Shown here: positions 46,946-59,755 of the stretch, one piece after another
Layout: the number at the start of each line of letters is the position of its first letter
Numbering within the stretch: the stretch's first letter is position 1
NCBI RefSeq assembly: GCF_032118995.1
Contig: NC_092668.1
Location: forward strand, 4,381,501-4,445,500
Reading direction: 5' to 3'
Source of the DNA: Asterias amurensis
Taxonomy: Eukaryota > Echinodermata > Asteroidea > Forcipulatida > Asteriidae
Length of the DNA stretch: 64,000 nt
Notes under the pieces: model-generated
Told to the model about the DNA's origin: nothing
What the model saw: only the letters and a program-made list of their open reading frames with translations
Database searches by the model: none
Translations under genes and position numbers: made by a program

Positions 46946-49900
46946 ATGAAACCTTGTTTATTTCTCCTTCTGCTCGGGGTCGTTTGGGCAGACATTTTCC
47001 CCGGCGATGATTACAAATTTCACCACCACACTGCGGAGGAGTTGAAGCAGGTTTTGGATGAAACTCACGCAGAATGTCCCGACATTACCCACATTTACAG
47101 CCAGGGTAAAAGCACAAATGGAGAAGATTTATGGGTTATTGAGATCACTGATAATCCTGGACAACATGAATCTGGTGAGTTTGTTTGCATTTTTTGTGAA
47201 ATTAAATTATTCATGTGTCATTTAAATATTTTTAGAAAAAAAGCGTTCATGATTCAGTTGTTTCTTCTTGGTTGGTTGGTACATCTTCTTGCCTTGGGTG
47301 GTTTATTTTGGTTTGGTGAAGAAAACGAAACAAAAACAACAACATTCCAATCACATAATATTTTCTAGAATGATTGCAATGCTCCAAATTCAAACATATA
47401 GGATGATTTGATAATACACAAAATGTGTACAGTTTTATTAATTTTTAAAAACCCAGGAATTTCATTAATTTGGCCTCGGCCAAATGTAAAGTCACGACAG
47501 CAGCACATATTGTCCTGGCTGTACAATTTGGCGGTTCATGTTACTTTTACATATTTTATAACCTTCTTGTTTGAAGCAGACTGGATTGAGGGTTACAGTT
47601 ATCACAGAGTGTTCATTTATTCATGCAGAATCCGGCTTTTTAAAATTAATTAGCTAGACTGACCTCCCATGTCCTTAAACAATAACAGTCTATTTATGCA
47701 AACTCCAACCATTATGGAAGTAATGAGCCCTAGCCAAGTACCACCAGTAAAATAAAAAAAAAATAATCATCATAAAATTAAAACACTTCTCTGTGGCTCT
47801 CCGCATAAACGTGGCAGTGTCAAAAAAGTGATAATTAAACTTTGAAGTTTTCCAAATTAGGAATGAGTTTTAAAACTCGTGCAATTTGGAACAACTTGTT
47901 ACCAAAACAACACAATCCATGCGGGTGATTACGGGTACATGTACCTCTTTCTCACTTGTTTCGCTCAAAAAAAATATATATAACTTCCTTTCAGGGCTGT
48001 ACAATGTATGCTTCGTTTTTTAAAGGGCAAGGGCACCAAGGCATTTTCTCTTTGACAAAGGGCACCCTATGAGGAAATTGTAAATTTCTACTCGAGCATT
48101 TCAAGGGCACCAAGGCAATGGCAAGGGGCAACGGAGGCAATCGCCTCTGTTGCCTCCGTGAAGTATCAGGCCTGTCCTTTAATCACCACCGTACAGTTGT
48201 GTACACTATTATTAAATTAAAATGTCAGCGGTTAATATCCCATCAGAGGTGACAGGGGCCACAAAATTGTCGAGTTATTTTTGAGAGGGCAAGTCTATGT
48301 AATTTAGATTTCGCAAAGGGTACTTTCATTTGAAAATCTTAAAAGTCTATAAGGTTTATCGCAAATAGCAAAATATCGCTGTTGAACCCACACAAGGTAT
48401 AGCGTTGCGTGAGGAGTCATAGAAACTGCATAGAAACCGCCCCATATTCCTTCCCACAATGCATTGCGTTTCTGAATCGCAATAAACCTTATGGGGAAAT
48501 TTTGAAGGGGCACCAAGGTCATGACCAGGGGCAACAGGCCAAGGCCTCCGTGGCCTTTGCTGTAATTCCAGGCCGCTGCACTCTGATAATTGCTGAGCTA
48601 GCACCTCTGTGAAACATCTCAGTCATTTCTGTTTCAAATGTACACTCGGAAAAGTGGTCAAGTCCAAGGTCATGGTTGGTTATCAGATTTAAAAATCCTT
48701 TTTCTTGGGAAGTTGCCATTTATAGATTGATTCATCAGGTGGGAACTGGGAAGCTCGGTCACGTTTACCAAATTTGTTTTTTAAAAATCGCTTCTGTTTG
48801 ACCGTTCAATATGATCCAATGTGGTTTTGAGTTGACTTGTGAATGATATGGGGAAAAATATGCCAGCCTGCACGATATGATAACATGTGGTGAATGCATA
48901 CACTTACATTGTGTACCATATGTGCACAGTTTTGTTGGGCCAATATTTTGCCAGTTCAGAAAAGTGCAGATTCAGTTGACATTTACACTTACAGAATTCC
49001 ATTTCACACTTAAAAACCCTAAATGTTTTATCGTCTTCAGTGGATTGTTACTATCCTACAGAACATGTAGGCCTAAAATCTAAAAAAAAAATTTTTGAGA
49101 TTCCCTTCTGAATTCTGAATGTATTATCTTCATTGGCCTTTGAGGTTAAATAACCCCAAATCAAACATTATTTGAAATTTTCTGAATTTATTTATTCTGA
49201 TTGATTCAAATCCTGTTTTCTGTGCCAAGTTTGTTTCGCATTCACAAATAATCGTAGGAAGTATGAACAGGGCTTTAATGAACTTCCTGGAAAAACTTCC
49301 AAACTGTATACATTGTGTATGAAATATGTTTTGACATGTTATGTGCATTTTACGCACAGGTGAGCCGGAGTTCAAGTACATTGGCAACATGCATGGTAAT
49401 GAGGTCGTAGGTCGCGAGATCCTCCTGGTCCTCATCCCATACCTCTGTAAGATGTACAAGAGCGGGGATCCAGAGATAAAACATCTTATTGATGAGACAA
49501 GAATCCACATCATGCCATCCATGAATCCCGATGGCTACAAGAAGGGTTATGAAAAGGTAAGAATTCAACCTCGTACCCAGTGGTGTTCGATCTCGCTGCG
49601 CCATTTTTTGTCTTCTTTCCGAGGATGCCTTGCGCGACCGTAACCCCTGGGAAGTATCCAAATATAGTCATGTGGTTTTGCACATTCATTTGTCATGAGA
49701 GCTTTCATGCACAAATTTGGGTTTTTTAATAATTTATATCGTGCCAAAATGTATTTGTTAGGTGGATGTGACTAAGTCTAGAATAGCATTTGCATGAAAC
49801 CTGAGTTTACAATTTGTTAATGAAAATGCTTATTATTAAAGCCATTGGACCCTTTCGGTAAACAGTATTGTCCAAGGCCCACACTTCGTGTATCACAATT

Positions 49901-52900
49901 TCTATATCAAATAACAAACCTGTGAAAATTTGGGCTTAATCGGTCATCGGAGTCGGGAGAAAATAACGGGAAAACCCACCCTTGTATCCGCGCGTTTCGC
50001 CGTGTCATGACATGTGTTTAAAATAAATCCGTAATTCTCGTTAACGAGAATTGATATTGTTTTACTGTTTTCTCAAAAAGTAAAGCATTTCATGGAATAA
50101 TATTTCAAGAGAAGTATTTCACCACTACCTTCTGTATACCCTGTAAGTTATTTGTAAATCTGTGAACTTTTTTTTTTTTTTCTGTACCGAAAGGGTCCAA
50201 TGGCTTTAAGCATTTTTTTAAATGGTGAGCGTGGCACAGTCGTCACGTGTGATGTGCGTGCAAGGGGTCAAAAGCACAACTTTTCAAGACCCCCTCCCAT
50301 AGTGACACTTTTTTGATTTTGGGGGATAGTTTTTATAACTGTTCACAAAACCATTTTTTTTGGGGGGGGGGAGTGTGAATAAAGCTGAGTTAAAAAGAAA
50401 CAAATATTCGATTGCACAAGTCAATATGGTAAAGGCATACATTTTTTCAGCAGATTTCCTGAATTTCCTCCGTTTTGTGGGGTCTATGCTGAAATGAAAA
50501 CTGAATAATGAAATACACAACAAATATTTGTGTCCAACTGCAAGTCTCGCCTTATGTTTCATCCTTTATTACCATGTATTGATTTAATTCACCAGTTGGT
50601 GCTCACAATAAGTATCATTATAAGCCTAGAAAGCTGCAGTAGAATATATTAATGGTCAAATAAATTAATTAATAAATAAATAAATAAATAAGCAAACAGC
50701 TTCTTCTGTTTGGGTAAGGTTTCAAGTTGCAGGTCTCATTTTGTATAGGCCTACATGTAAGTGAATCACTTTTCATGTCTATTTGTACACATGTGCACTT
50801 TGAAAACTTGTGGCACACATTTTTTTACTCTACTCTAAATTATCATGATGCCAATTTGGGATTTGGTGTTTAATAATGACAACTATTTTTCTTTTACTCA
50901 GGTGATAGTTGAAGGTAATAAAGATGATTGGCTGACTGGACGAAGGAACGCTAACAACGTGGATTTGAATCGCAACTTTCCAGACCTCAATCGTTATCTG
51001 AAGGCCTATAAAAGAACCGACTTCTCTAGACTTCACGGCAAAAACCATCACATTTCAGCAGCCATTAAGGATATCGGACATGAGGTAAATATTTAGTTTT
51101 ATCTAGGAGGGGATTTTTTCTTCCTCTATAATTTTAAAGGGACACGTTGCCTTGGATCGGTCAATCCGGTCTTTGAAATTCATTTGAAACTGTTTGTTAT
51201 AAATTGCATATAAGATTGATGTCAAGTATAACAATCCACACAAATGTGCCTCGAAATTGCATGGTTTTCCTTATCTGTCGTGAACTGACACGGTACGCCA
51301 TTTTGTGGGGGTCAAGTTTTTGACTCCACAAAATGGTGGACTGTGTTAGTTTGCAACGTTAACAATGAAATCTACGCAACTTTGAAAACATCTTTTGAAC
51401 CGTATGCATTTTATAACAAACGGTTTCAAACTCTTTTCATGGATCAACTCTCACGCTTTTCAAAGCAACGTGTCCCTTTAATGATATTGGTAAGAGGAAC
51501 ACAGATCAATTAGTTAACTCTAAAAAAAAAAAAAAATTAAATTTGACAGGGCCATAGATTGGGTTTTTGTCATCGTAGTGTCAATTTATAGGCACAACTG
51601 TAAAGTTAGATCCAACAAAAGCCTTATGTCAAAGTGTCTGCTAACTACATTGTCTAGTAGAACAAAAAGCGTCACAGTAGGCCTATTTTTACAAGAACAT
51701 TAAATCCATCCATATTGATGATCAAGGTGACAACGGGTATCAACTGCATAGTTTAGTTGTGCACAATATAAAAGAACAGACACCAACCCTCGGAATTCTG
51801 AGAAATGATTCATGTATTCTCTGCTATTTTTTGTTTGTTAATTTTCTGGGGGGGGGGGAGGACTTCAGATCCAATTCACAAAAATCATAAAGATGAAACC
51901 ATACTTATAAAATAACCCAGATTGTATAGTAGAAAAATCATTCAAGGACTTCCTTTCAATTACACAAATTTCAGAAACGTAGGTTATTGCGGTGATGAAT
52001 TATGAGACCCAATTATTTGGCACCGTACATGTACAAGGGTTTACAAGGTACTACGGTGCATTAAGCAGCCACTACCAGGAACACCGGGGCAAACCCCTTC
52101 TCTTTTCGATGCACTACACAACACTTGGGACCATCGGCTTTACGTCCCATCCGAAGGAGGAAGCAATGGTAAAGTGTTTTGCTTAATATCACAAGTGTCA
52201 CTGCTGGGGATTCGAACCCACACTCTGCTGATCAGAAACACCAGAGTTTGAATTTGATGCTCTTAACCGCTTGGGCACAACACTTCCACGTTCATGTACA
52301 TGTAGTCCTGACCCTCGTTCTAAACCTTTGTGGATTTTTTCCCCCTGTTTTGTCGGCAGCTGGAAGCAGAGACTAAGGCAGTCATAGAGTGGCTCCAGGA
52401 ATATTCATTTGTCTTGTCGGCGAATCTTCACGGTGGTGATCTGGTTGCAAACTATCCATGGGACTCGAGCTACAATGATAAGACAGAGTACCAAGGTAAG
52501 ACAAACAATCTTAAAGACACTGGACACTATTTGTAATTGTCAAAGACCAGTCTTCTCTATTGGTGTATCTCAACATTCAAGCAAAGTATCGCAAACCTGT
52601 GAAAATTTGAGCTCAATTTGTCGTTGAAGTTGCGAAATAAAGAAAAAAAAAAAAAAAAAAACCCTTGTCACACAAAGTTGTGTGACAACATTTCAGGACC
52701 TCTAAATCTAATTCTGAGGTCTTGAAATCAAATTTGTGGACAATTACTTCTTTCTTGAAAACTATGTTACTTCAGCGAGAGCTTTTTCTCACCATGTTTA
52801 TACTATCAACAGCTCTCCATTGCTTGTTACCAAGTAAGTTTTGATGCTAACAATTATTTTGAGTAATTACCAATAGTGTCCTCTGCCATTGAACTCCTTT

Positions 52901-55900
52901 CAATTCAAAACTTTGGGTCCAGAATGCCCCCCCCCCCCAGTCACCGGGGTCATGTGGAATCATCTCTAAGATTTCGTAGGATTTTTGTCCAGTCATTTAT
53001 GCTGTAGCCAGAGATGCAGTTGGTACAAGCTGTCACCTCCCTAAGTGTGGATGGATTTGACGCTCTTCTGAAAGTTTTTTGCTGTTTTCTTAGCAAGTAG
53101 ACACTGTCTTCAACCGAAACTTTCACATGTGACTTTTATTGTATTTTTCTTGATAATTTTGCCAAGAAATCAGCATGACGTTGACACAAACTTTTCTTTT
53201 TCATTACACAGCATCACCTGATGATGAAGTGTTCAGAGACCTTGCCTCAGCCTATTCCGAAGCCCATCTTAAAATGTCCGACCCAAACAGAAAGTTATGT
53301 GATGGAGATCTTGGACCAGTGTTCGAGGATGGGATTACCAATGGAGCAGCCTGGTACCCACTCAGGGGAGGTAAGCCATTTACGATGACTGACCATCACC
53401 GAACTTTATAGACCAATTTTATAGAGCTACTTTAGCAACAATATTGCTTAAATATTTTCTGCTTAGCCAAAAAAAAGGCAGGATATCTGTCACAGAGTGT
53501 ACATGTGACATGGTAATTTGGCTGGAAATGTTACACTGGTAAGTATTATTTTGGTGCGCTTAGCTTTTTTTTATTCTTGGAAGTGTCGTCGTGGCCGAGC
53601 GGGTAAGAGCACCGAATTCAAACTCTGGTGTTTCTGATCAGCAGAGTGTGGGTTTGAGTCCCAGTTGTACCCTTAAACAAGACACGTAACCATTGCTTCA
53701 TCCTTCGGATGGACGTAAAGCCGTTGGTCCCGTGTGTTGTGTAACGCACGTAAAAGAACCCAGTGCACTTATCAAAAAGAAGAAGGGTTTGCCCGGTGTT
53801 CCTGGCTGGATTGGCAGCATATTGCGCCACAGCAATAAACATGGTGCTATGTAAAAGGAGTAGATCTCATTATTCAAGCATAGTCCCACATGCCTTGAGG
53901 GAAATACTGTTTGTTTAAGGGCTTTGAGACGCCCTTCGGGTGTATAAATGTTTCGATCAGTTTGCTCTGATCATCTTCTGGAGTTCTCCAGAAGACGATC
54001 AGAGCATGCTGATCGAAATGTCAAGTTGAAACCAACAGTTCTTTTCAGAACCACCCCAACTCATTTAGAGATAGTCATTACATGGTGTTACTGCAAACCT
54101 TTCATGAAATAAGATTTACTCAAAGTGCTCCTGTATCTCACTTGATCACCGTTTTATTTATTTTAATAAAAAAATTGATCTATGTATTTTGGGTTATTCC
54201 AGGAATGCAAGACTACAACTACCTCCACACCAACTGTTTTGAAATAACCCTGGAGCTGGGATGCACCAAGTTTCCTGAAGCGTCAGATCTCAAAGGTTAC
54301 TGGGAAGATAACAAGCCTGCCCTCATCAAATACATCCAAATGGTAAGACTCTCCCTCTGCCCCTTCAAGATGTTGAACAACTGTCAAAGGTGAAGAGATG
54401 ACTTGGGTCTAGGGAGATCAAATTTAAACCCAGAAGTCATAATTGTTTTCCCGCAAGAGTGGTTCAGCTAGTTAAAACAACCAGGTACCAGTTAGAATGG
54501 CCGGTTCACGGCAGAGTGGTCTTTCCTCGCCTTCCACCTCTACATGTAGCACCTCGGTCCGAAGCCTCAGGCCTTCTCTCCAGAATTTTTTCCAGAAATT
54601 GTCAAAAGTGGTTTACTTAAAATTGCCCTGTCGTACACCGAAAACAAGTACCAACCATGGTGCAATGCTCTTGCAGGATACAACTTTATGCAAAATCTAG
54701 GTATAACGATTCGGTTTTCAGATTTGAAATGAGGGCAAGGGGCACATGAGGGCACATCAACGAGGTGGAGACATTCCACTATCCCCCCCCCCCCCCGCCC
54801 CTTAGTTACACCACTGGTTAATATTGTTAATCATTTTATTTTTACAGAGCCACATTGGAATTAAAGGACGAGTGACTGATTTGTATGGCGATGGAATCGA
54901 ACATGCAGTCATCGATGTCGACGGAATTACACACTACATCACAACAGGTAATTTTCTTGTATATTTTTATTCGTTTGTTGAATTATTTCTTTATTTATTT
55001 GTCTTTCTAGCATGTCTAGTCAACAAACACTTCACATCAATACCAAACCCTCAAATATGTTTTTTTCGGTAAATAATAGATCAGCTTTTATGGAAGAGAA
55101 ATAAATAGCATTAAGTGTCTTGCTTAAGGCATAAGCGTCATGACCATGGTTTGACCCCACACCCTGATGACTCAACCACCAGAATCTGATGAACTAAACC
55201 ACTTGGCCATGACATGCCATTGGTGATACATGTATTCATCCATTTAACCTATGTAAATTCGCTTTAAATTTAAAGGTGGTTTCGCTCAAATGCTGCTCTC
55301 ACAATTTTTAATTTTAGTTGGCCCCAAGTTATTTAAAATTGAATTTCCCTTGTGGTTTATAGTTGGCCCCAAGTTATTTAAAATTGAATTTCCCTTGTGG
55401 TTTATTACTTGAAACGGGAAGTAAACAAGTTGCATCTGCTTTTGGTAATTTCGTGGCTGCTGCTCCCCATGCTGTATCATAAACTGTAGTGGTATCCATG
55501 GCTATTTATTTATTTCTTATTTACCCTGGGGAAACCTCCCAGTGGAGCACTGGTTTTCAGAGGTGCCCAGCAACTAAAAACACATTAAAATTTTAAAATT
55601 GTATAAAAATATTATAAAAACATGACAGCTCAAGGCTGTGTGGCCTCTGAATGACACCCCAAACCCAAATATTGACAAAAAAAGAGGAACTGCCAGCATA
55701 GAGCTAGATAGCTCATTTTGTAGAGCACCCAGGCACCTTAATCCAGAGGGCGTTGGAACATCCCGCTCTAGATAATTTGTCTGTGATCTACCCCAAGTTG
55801 TTTTAAATTTACCCTGTCAACTTCCAATGTGGTTTTTAATTTGGTATTTGAAATAAAGAAAAGTGGCATTCCCTTTAAGATGATTTCTTGGCTGCCGCTT

Positions 55901-56393
55901 TCCAGGTTGCATCAGTAACAAAATAGGGCGATCCCAAACATAAAGCTAGATACATGTAGCTTAGTTGATATAGCGCCGACAAGTTAATCTGGAGGTCATT
56001 AGTTGTGCCGGCCTGTTTATTCAGAGGTCGCTGGTTTAAATACTGCTCTGGTAACTTTTTTACAAAATTTACCCAACCAGCTTCCCTTGTGGTTTCTTAC
56101 TTGATGTACAAAAAGTCATTTGATTCAATTTGAATTTTGGTTTCCCCGTAACAGCAACTGATGGCGATTACTGGCGCCTGCTATCAGCGAACGAAGACGG
56201 GAGTCCCCGTCATTACACTGTCACGGCAAGCGCCCCCAACTACTATCCCGAGACGAAGATCTGTACGGTGTACGCAGACACCGAAGCGACATCTTGCGAC
56301 TTTACCTTGGAGAGGAATAACAAGTTACAGATGAAGGGGGTTTCTGACAAGGAGATGGAGGCTCTGAAACGAGAACTGGAGAACTTCATCTAG
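46946..56393 (+). CDS. CPE: Carboxypeptidase E-like metallocarboxypeptidase (M14, N/E subfamily)
   Basis: Secretory zinc exopeptidase that removes C-terminal Lys/Arg from peptide intermediates. Eight exons join in phase: 46946-47174, 49360-49556, 50902-51084, 52360-52495, 53212-53370, 54203-54342, 54848-54947 and 56155-56393 (TAG), 460 aa. Residues 1-15 are a signal peptide ending VWA. Zinc ligands are His88 and Glu91 (GNMHGNE) and His227 ([14 protein letters not shown]). Substrate-binding [11 protein letters not shown] (161-169) and catalytic Glu319 ([11 protein letters not shown]) are present. A transthyretin-like domain follows (about 350-430, GIKGRV ... DGDYWRLL), then a charged helical C-terminus ([15 protein letters not shown]). 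Segments SPDDEVF, MSDPNR and YWEDNK favour CPE over CPN/CPM. Unlike vertebrate CPE there is no polybasic propeptide between the signal and mature domain. Introns hold B, D, A and SINE copies. Confidence 0.95.
48023..48178. repeat. Family E repeat (copy E2)
   Basis: Matches 7895-8030: GGGCAAGGGCACC, CCTATGAGGAAATTGTAAAT, CCTCCGTGAAGTATCAGGCC. Confidence 0.6.
48283..48582. repeat. Family E-related repeat (copy E3)
   Basis: GAGGGCAAGTCTATGTAATTT ... GGGGCACCAAGGTCATGACC ... GTAATTCCAGGCC resembles 60228-60358; includes an imperfect hairpin between TTTCGCAAAGGGTACTTTC and its partner further on. Confidence 0.5.
49221..49278. repeat. Family H right-end fragment (H4)
   Basis: AGGAAGTATGAACAGGGCTT then TAA matches the right end of H1. 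It is 81 nt upstream of carboxypeptidase exon 2. Confidence 0.5.
49836..50209. repeat. Family D TTAA element (copy D3, inverted)
   Basis: TTAAAGCCATTGGACCCTTT ... AAAGGGTCCAATGGCTTTAA; internal order is reversed relative to D1. Confidence 0.88.
50223..50272. repeat. Family J short repeat
   Basis: TGGTGAGCGTGGCACAGTCG through GTGCAAGGGGTCA matches the reverse complement of 10892-10952. Confidence 0.55.
50664..50691. repeat. (AATA)n microsatellite
   Basis: AATTAATTAATAAATAAATA followed by further AATA units. Confidence 0.85.
51134..51481. repeat. Family B palindromic TTAA element (copy B4)
   Basis: TTAAAGGGACACGTTGCCTT ... GCAACGTGTCCCTTTAA; more diverged and shorter than B1-B3. 50 nt after a carboxypeptidase donor. 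Confidence 0.8.
52060..52295 (-). repeat. tRNA-Leu-like SINE
   Basis: Minus-strand copy of the family at 53583: CTGATCAGCAGAGTGTGGGT and GGTTCGAATCC-type B box, followed by the GGATGGGACGTAAAGCCGAT tail. It ends about 65 nt before carboxypeptidase exon 52360-52495. Confidence 0.7.
52511..52893. repeat. Family A TTAA element (copy A10)
   Basis: TTAAAGACACTGGACACTAT ... CAATAGTGTCCTCTGCC, with weakened internal hairpin. It starts 15 nt after the donor of exon 52360-52495. Confidence 0.85.
53410..53560. repeat. Family C remnant (C5)
   Basis: CCAATTTTATAGAGCTACTT and TGCTTAGCC-type words of family C; right end lost. Confidence 0.5.
53583..53950 (+). repeat. tRNA-Leu-like SINE, best copy
   Basis: Head GTCGTCGTGGCCGAGCGGGT, variable-arm-like segment and GGTTTGAGTCCC B box (53583-53670), then a conserved body with CTTCGGATGGACGTAAAGCC and CCCGGTGTTCCTGGCTGG. 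Related copies at 52060-52295, 55110-55215 and 4036-4080. The T arm pairs poorly and a long tail follows, so not a functional tRNA. Confidence 0.75.
53949..54023. repeat. Inverted pair of hammerhead-like repeats
   Basis: CCAGAAGA, an arm CGATCAG / CTGATCG hairpin, then AAATGTC on + (53988-54022); the preceding 53951-53990 is its reverse complement. Confidence 0.6.
55110..55215 (-). repeat. tRNA-Leu-like SINE, diverged
   Basis: Minus strand TCATGGCCAAGTGGTTTAGT head and a degenerate B box; same family as 53583. Confidence 0.55.
55316..55405. repeat. Perfect 45-bp tandem duplication
   Basis: AGTTGGCCCCAAGTTATTTA and the next 25 bases occur twice, 55316-55360 and 55361-55405, without mismatch. 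Confidence 0.95.
55630..56115 (+). repeat. Two adjacent tRNA-derived SINEs (8320 family)
   Basis: First: CTGAATGACACCCCAAACCC, CTAGATAGCTCATTTTGTAG, ending with TGTGGTTTTTAATTTGG. Second (about 55885-56115): CATAAAGCTAGATACATGTA head, GGTCGCTGGTTTAAATACTG B box. They occupy the last carboxypeptidase intron up to about 40 nt from the final exon. Confidence 0.65.
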
Positions 56394-57969
56394 AAACGAG
56401 AAAAGAAACGGGTAACGTTTGGACTGTATTCATCAGGGAATAACTTATTCTTAAGGATTTTTATTTTTATTTTTATTTTTTGGGGGGGGAGGGTCAGAGA
56501 TTTCCCTTCACATAATCTAAAGTTCTAACCAGGGATAGTACTGTCTCTTGGGCTATAATTATGAGGCATTGTGGAAATAATTTCAAAGCCTTCATTAACA
56601 GAGACATATCCATGGTGTATAAAGTATGAAACAGGAAAACTATCCTCCTTTTTTGTTTGAAACACATGTAAAAAAAAAAATGATTTTCTAAATTACGACG
56701 GAAGACTAACTTGACATGCTGCAATTGAAACTTCCATAACGTAATCATAATGACAAATTATGGAGGGGCATCTAAAAAATAAAAAAGAATCGTGAAAAGG
56801 GATGGGATGCAGCAGTGGAGAATAAATGATCGGGGATGCACAAGAAAAGACAAAGTTTTGAAGTCGACGTTTTGTTTTAAAAGATGTTTCATTTTTTTGG
56901 CATGTGCAAAAACTTGGTCATGAGCAGCTGTTGTGGAGGGGGTAAGGATGGTGGTAGGGGAATTGGTGGGGACTAACGTCATGGTGTTACTGGTGAGGTG
57001 TTCACGGTAAAAGCAGTTCTAACATTAGGGTGGTTGTGATGTGAGCAATGTTGTGACATAAACTATAGAGATCACTGTATATAGATAAAAAACAAGCCTA
57101 GTGAACCATTGAGGGCGCTCTACTCTGGGCACACATTGCCTTCTTGTACTTTTTTTTTTTTTAAAACGCCTTCGTGTAAGGCCACGGACGACCACTTCAA
57201 GGTGAGGGCTACACTTTAAGTGTCACCAGGGGCACCTACTCCTGGGGATAAAAAAAACAAGGCTATCTCCTTCACATTCCGTAAGGTTTTCATTGTTTGA
57301 AAGGAACACAGCTTGAGATTGTGTACGCAATATAAATTCCAAAATATTGGTCAAAGTTTTGTGGTAAAAAGCGGCCATTATCTTTCATCCCAAATACAGT
57401 TTTAGGATGTCAGGTCTTGTAGTTGTTTTCGTTTATTGATACATGTAGAATGATAGATAAACTTTAACTGAAACCAAACCAGTTCACTCAGGCTTCTGCT
57501 GATTGGTCAAGTAGCAACATGTGTTCCACATGCGCCACTCTGATTGGTTAATATCTTTAACAAAGTACCAAAGTCCAGCGCCCTCACACCTTTCCTGGGG
57601 TTCTCAGAATTGTTACTACTGGTTGTGGAATCATATTATAGCAGTGAGGTAACACCAAAGCAATATTTGTCGTAACTATTTATATATCATCGGCATGACA
57701 ACGTAGACTGTGGGTATTTATATATTGCATGAATGGTCTGGTACACGTTGCTTTAAAGTCGGTCTGTAAATGAAAGTCATGGTTGCGTTCTAGTAGCTTC
57801 CCGGAGTCAAACCTAGGTCTCCTACGCCGTTCTCATGTCGTAGCTGTAGCCAGTAGCCACTACAGGCTTACTGTTTTAGGTAGCCCATTTGTTATACATG
57901 TATGTACAGTGTATAAAAACAACTCAAATCTAATTTGTGTACAGTTTACAAAGTCGACCCTCAAATAAA
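56394..57969 (+). other. CPE: Proposed carboxypeptidase 3'UTR, AATAAA at 57964
   Basis: No exon follows the stop; the first clear poly(A) signal is AATAAA at 57964-57969. Two AGGGCGC motifs lie at 57106-57119 and near 57578-57590. Confidence 0.4.
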
Positions 57970-57997
57970 TTCAAACTGCTTGTTATTATACACCTTG

Positions 57998-58133
57998 GCC
58001 CAGTTTCATAGAGCTGCGTAGTGGTCAATTTTGTTCTTCAAAGGTAGCACTGCTAAGGGTAAGCACACAAAAAAGGTATACAAACCTTCCAGTGCTTATG
58101 AAAATGGATGCTGGGTAGCACTATGAAATTAGC
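57998..58133. repeat. Family C remnant (C6)
   Basis: GGCCCAGTTTCATAGAGCTG at left and GCACTATGAAATT at right, short and diverged. Confidence 0.6.
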
Positions 58134-58566
58134 GGAAAAGCCCTCGGTTCGAAGCAAAATTTCTAATTGAAAATTTGTTGAGATTAGGTAAAGACTAAAC
58201 ATAAGTCAAACACGAAATCCTGCTAATTGATTTTCTGGAAGGAAATGGAGAAATAACTTATTTGAATTTTGTTTTCAAGACATCAAATCAGGTTGACATC
58301 AGGTTGATATTTCAGTGTAGGATTAAAATCTAAAGTTGATATCTCTTCCATTTAATAATAACTAAATTTTGAGTCAGGTTAACTAAATTTTTCTTCTCCT
58401 GAGATTGACTTTACACTAAAATGAAAACTAACTGTTTATAGATCGTAATTATGCCGCATGTTGCTTTCAATGTAATGTAGGAAAGGTTAGTCGTTAAAGT
58501 TGTATCCGTTGCTCAGTACTTATAAAAACATTCCTTAGATCACTATTTAGCTGATTAAGATCCTTT

Positions 58567-58884
58567 TTAAAGACATTGGACACTATTGGTAATTGTGAAA
58601 GACCAGTCTTCTCACTTGGTGTATCTCAACATATGCATAAAATAATAAACCTGTGAAAATTTGAGCTTGATTTGTCGTCGGAGTTGCGAGATAACTTGAA
58701 AGAAAAAAACACCCTTGTCACACAAAGTTGTGTGCTTTCAGATGCTTGATCACGTGACCTCAAATTCTAAACTCTAAACTCTAAGGTCTCAAAAATCAAA
58801 TTTGTGTAACATTACCCGTTACCAAGTAAGGTTTTATGCTAATAGTTATTTTGAGTAATTACCAATAGTGTCCACTACCTTTAA
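58567..58884. repeat. Family A TTAA element (copy A11)
   Basis: TTAAAGACATTGGACACTAT ... AGTGTCCACTACCTTTAA; part of the right half is deleted. Confidence 0.88.
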
Positions 58885-59755
58885 GCATGATTATGAATAC
58901 ACTGTTTCTTTCACAGGCTATAGGCCTACAATAGACCCCTTGAATGTGACGTCACAGGGTCAAAAAGCGCCCTCGTGGGGTAACAAAAAGTGCTCAAAGG
59001 AGACCAATGATTGGGCAACGGCTGTTCGTTGTGCGTAAAAACTAGCGCGTGAGCTCAGCGTCCGTGTAGCCTTTTATGATATGCAAGGGATTTTTAGCAC
59101 ATCAACTGTACTTGATCTTGTCAGTTTTTTTAGTTAATTTACGCACATTCAGTCTGTGTCACCGCGTGGTTTAAAAAGTGACATTCTACCCAAGTCTTAA
59201 GTTGTTTTCATTGCAAGGTGAATGATATAACTAATTGAAACCAACATTCTGAAATCAACGAATCCACCAAAAGTAACAAAGATTTCATTGTGTGTGGTCA
59301 TTTTGGTCTGTTCCCTTCTTATGGAATGTGAATTAGAACTGTGTTTGGAACTGGTGTAAAGGGAACAAGACTGAAAGCTGGCCATATCGCATGACAAGAA
59401 TCCGTATATTTTTATAGTGAATTTTATTTTTAAACATCTCTAAGACAGAATTATAAGTAAGGGAATCATTTTTAATCTTGTTGTTTTGCATGATTTGAAA
59501 CATTTTAGCACACACCTTATAAAATATGTACATTGCACACATAAAATTATTGTTTTATGGGATATATAAATCAGAATTTAAATTCTTCATTAATTAATGT
59601 TTTGTTATATATTCTTTACACACTAGCACTTTCACTTTAATGTGCAATATCATCACATTCTAGCTTTCATGTGCACTGTTTATTTATCATCATGTATATT
59701 ATTGGACGTGTGGTGTGTATATGTTATTATTTATCATTCTCAGCATTATGTAACT

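Noticed and set aside
49838..50210. Reading the family D copy as a separate gene or ncRNA
   Set aside because: Its ends and interior match the inverted-repeat elements at 6387 and 38943; there is no coding frame.
53583..53670. Candidate tRNA-Leu gene
   Set aside because: The T arm and acceptor stem do not pair properly, and the same head recurs with a long shared body, so it is a SINE.
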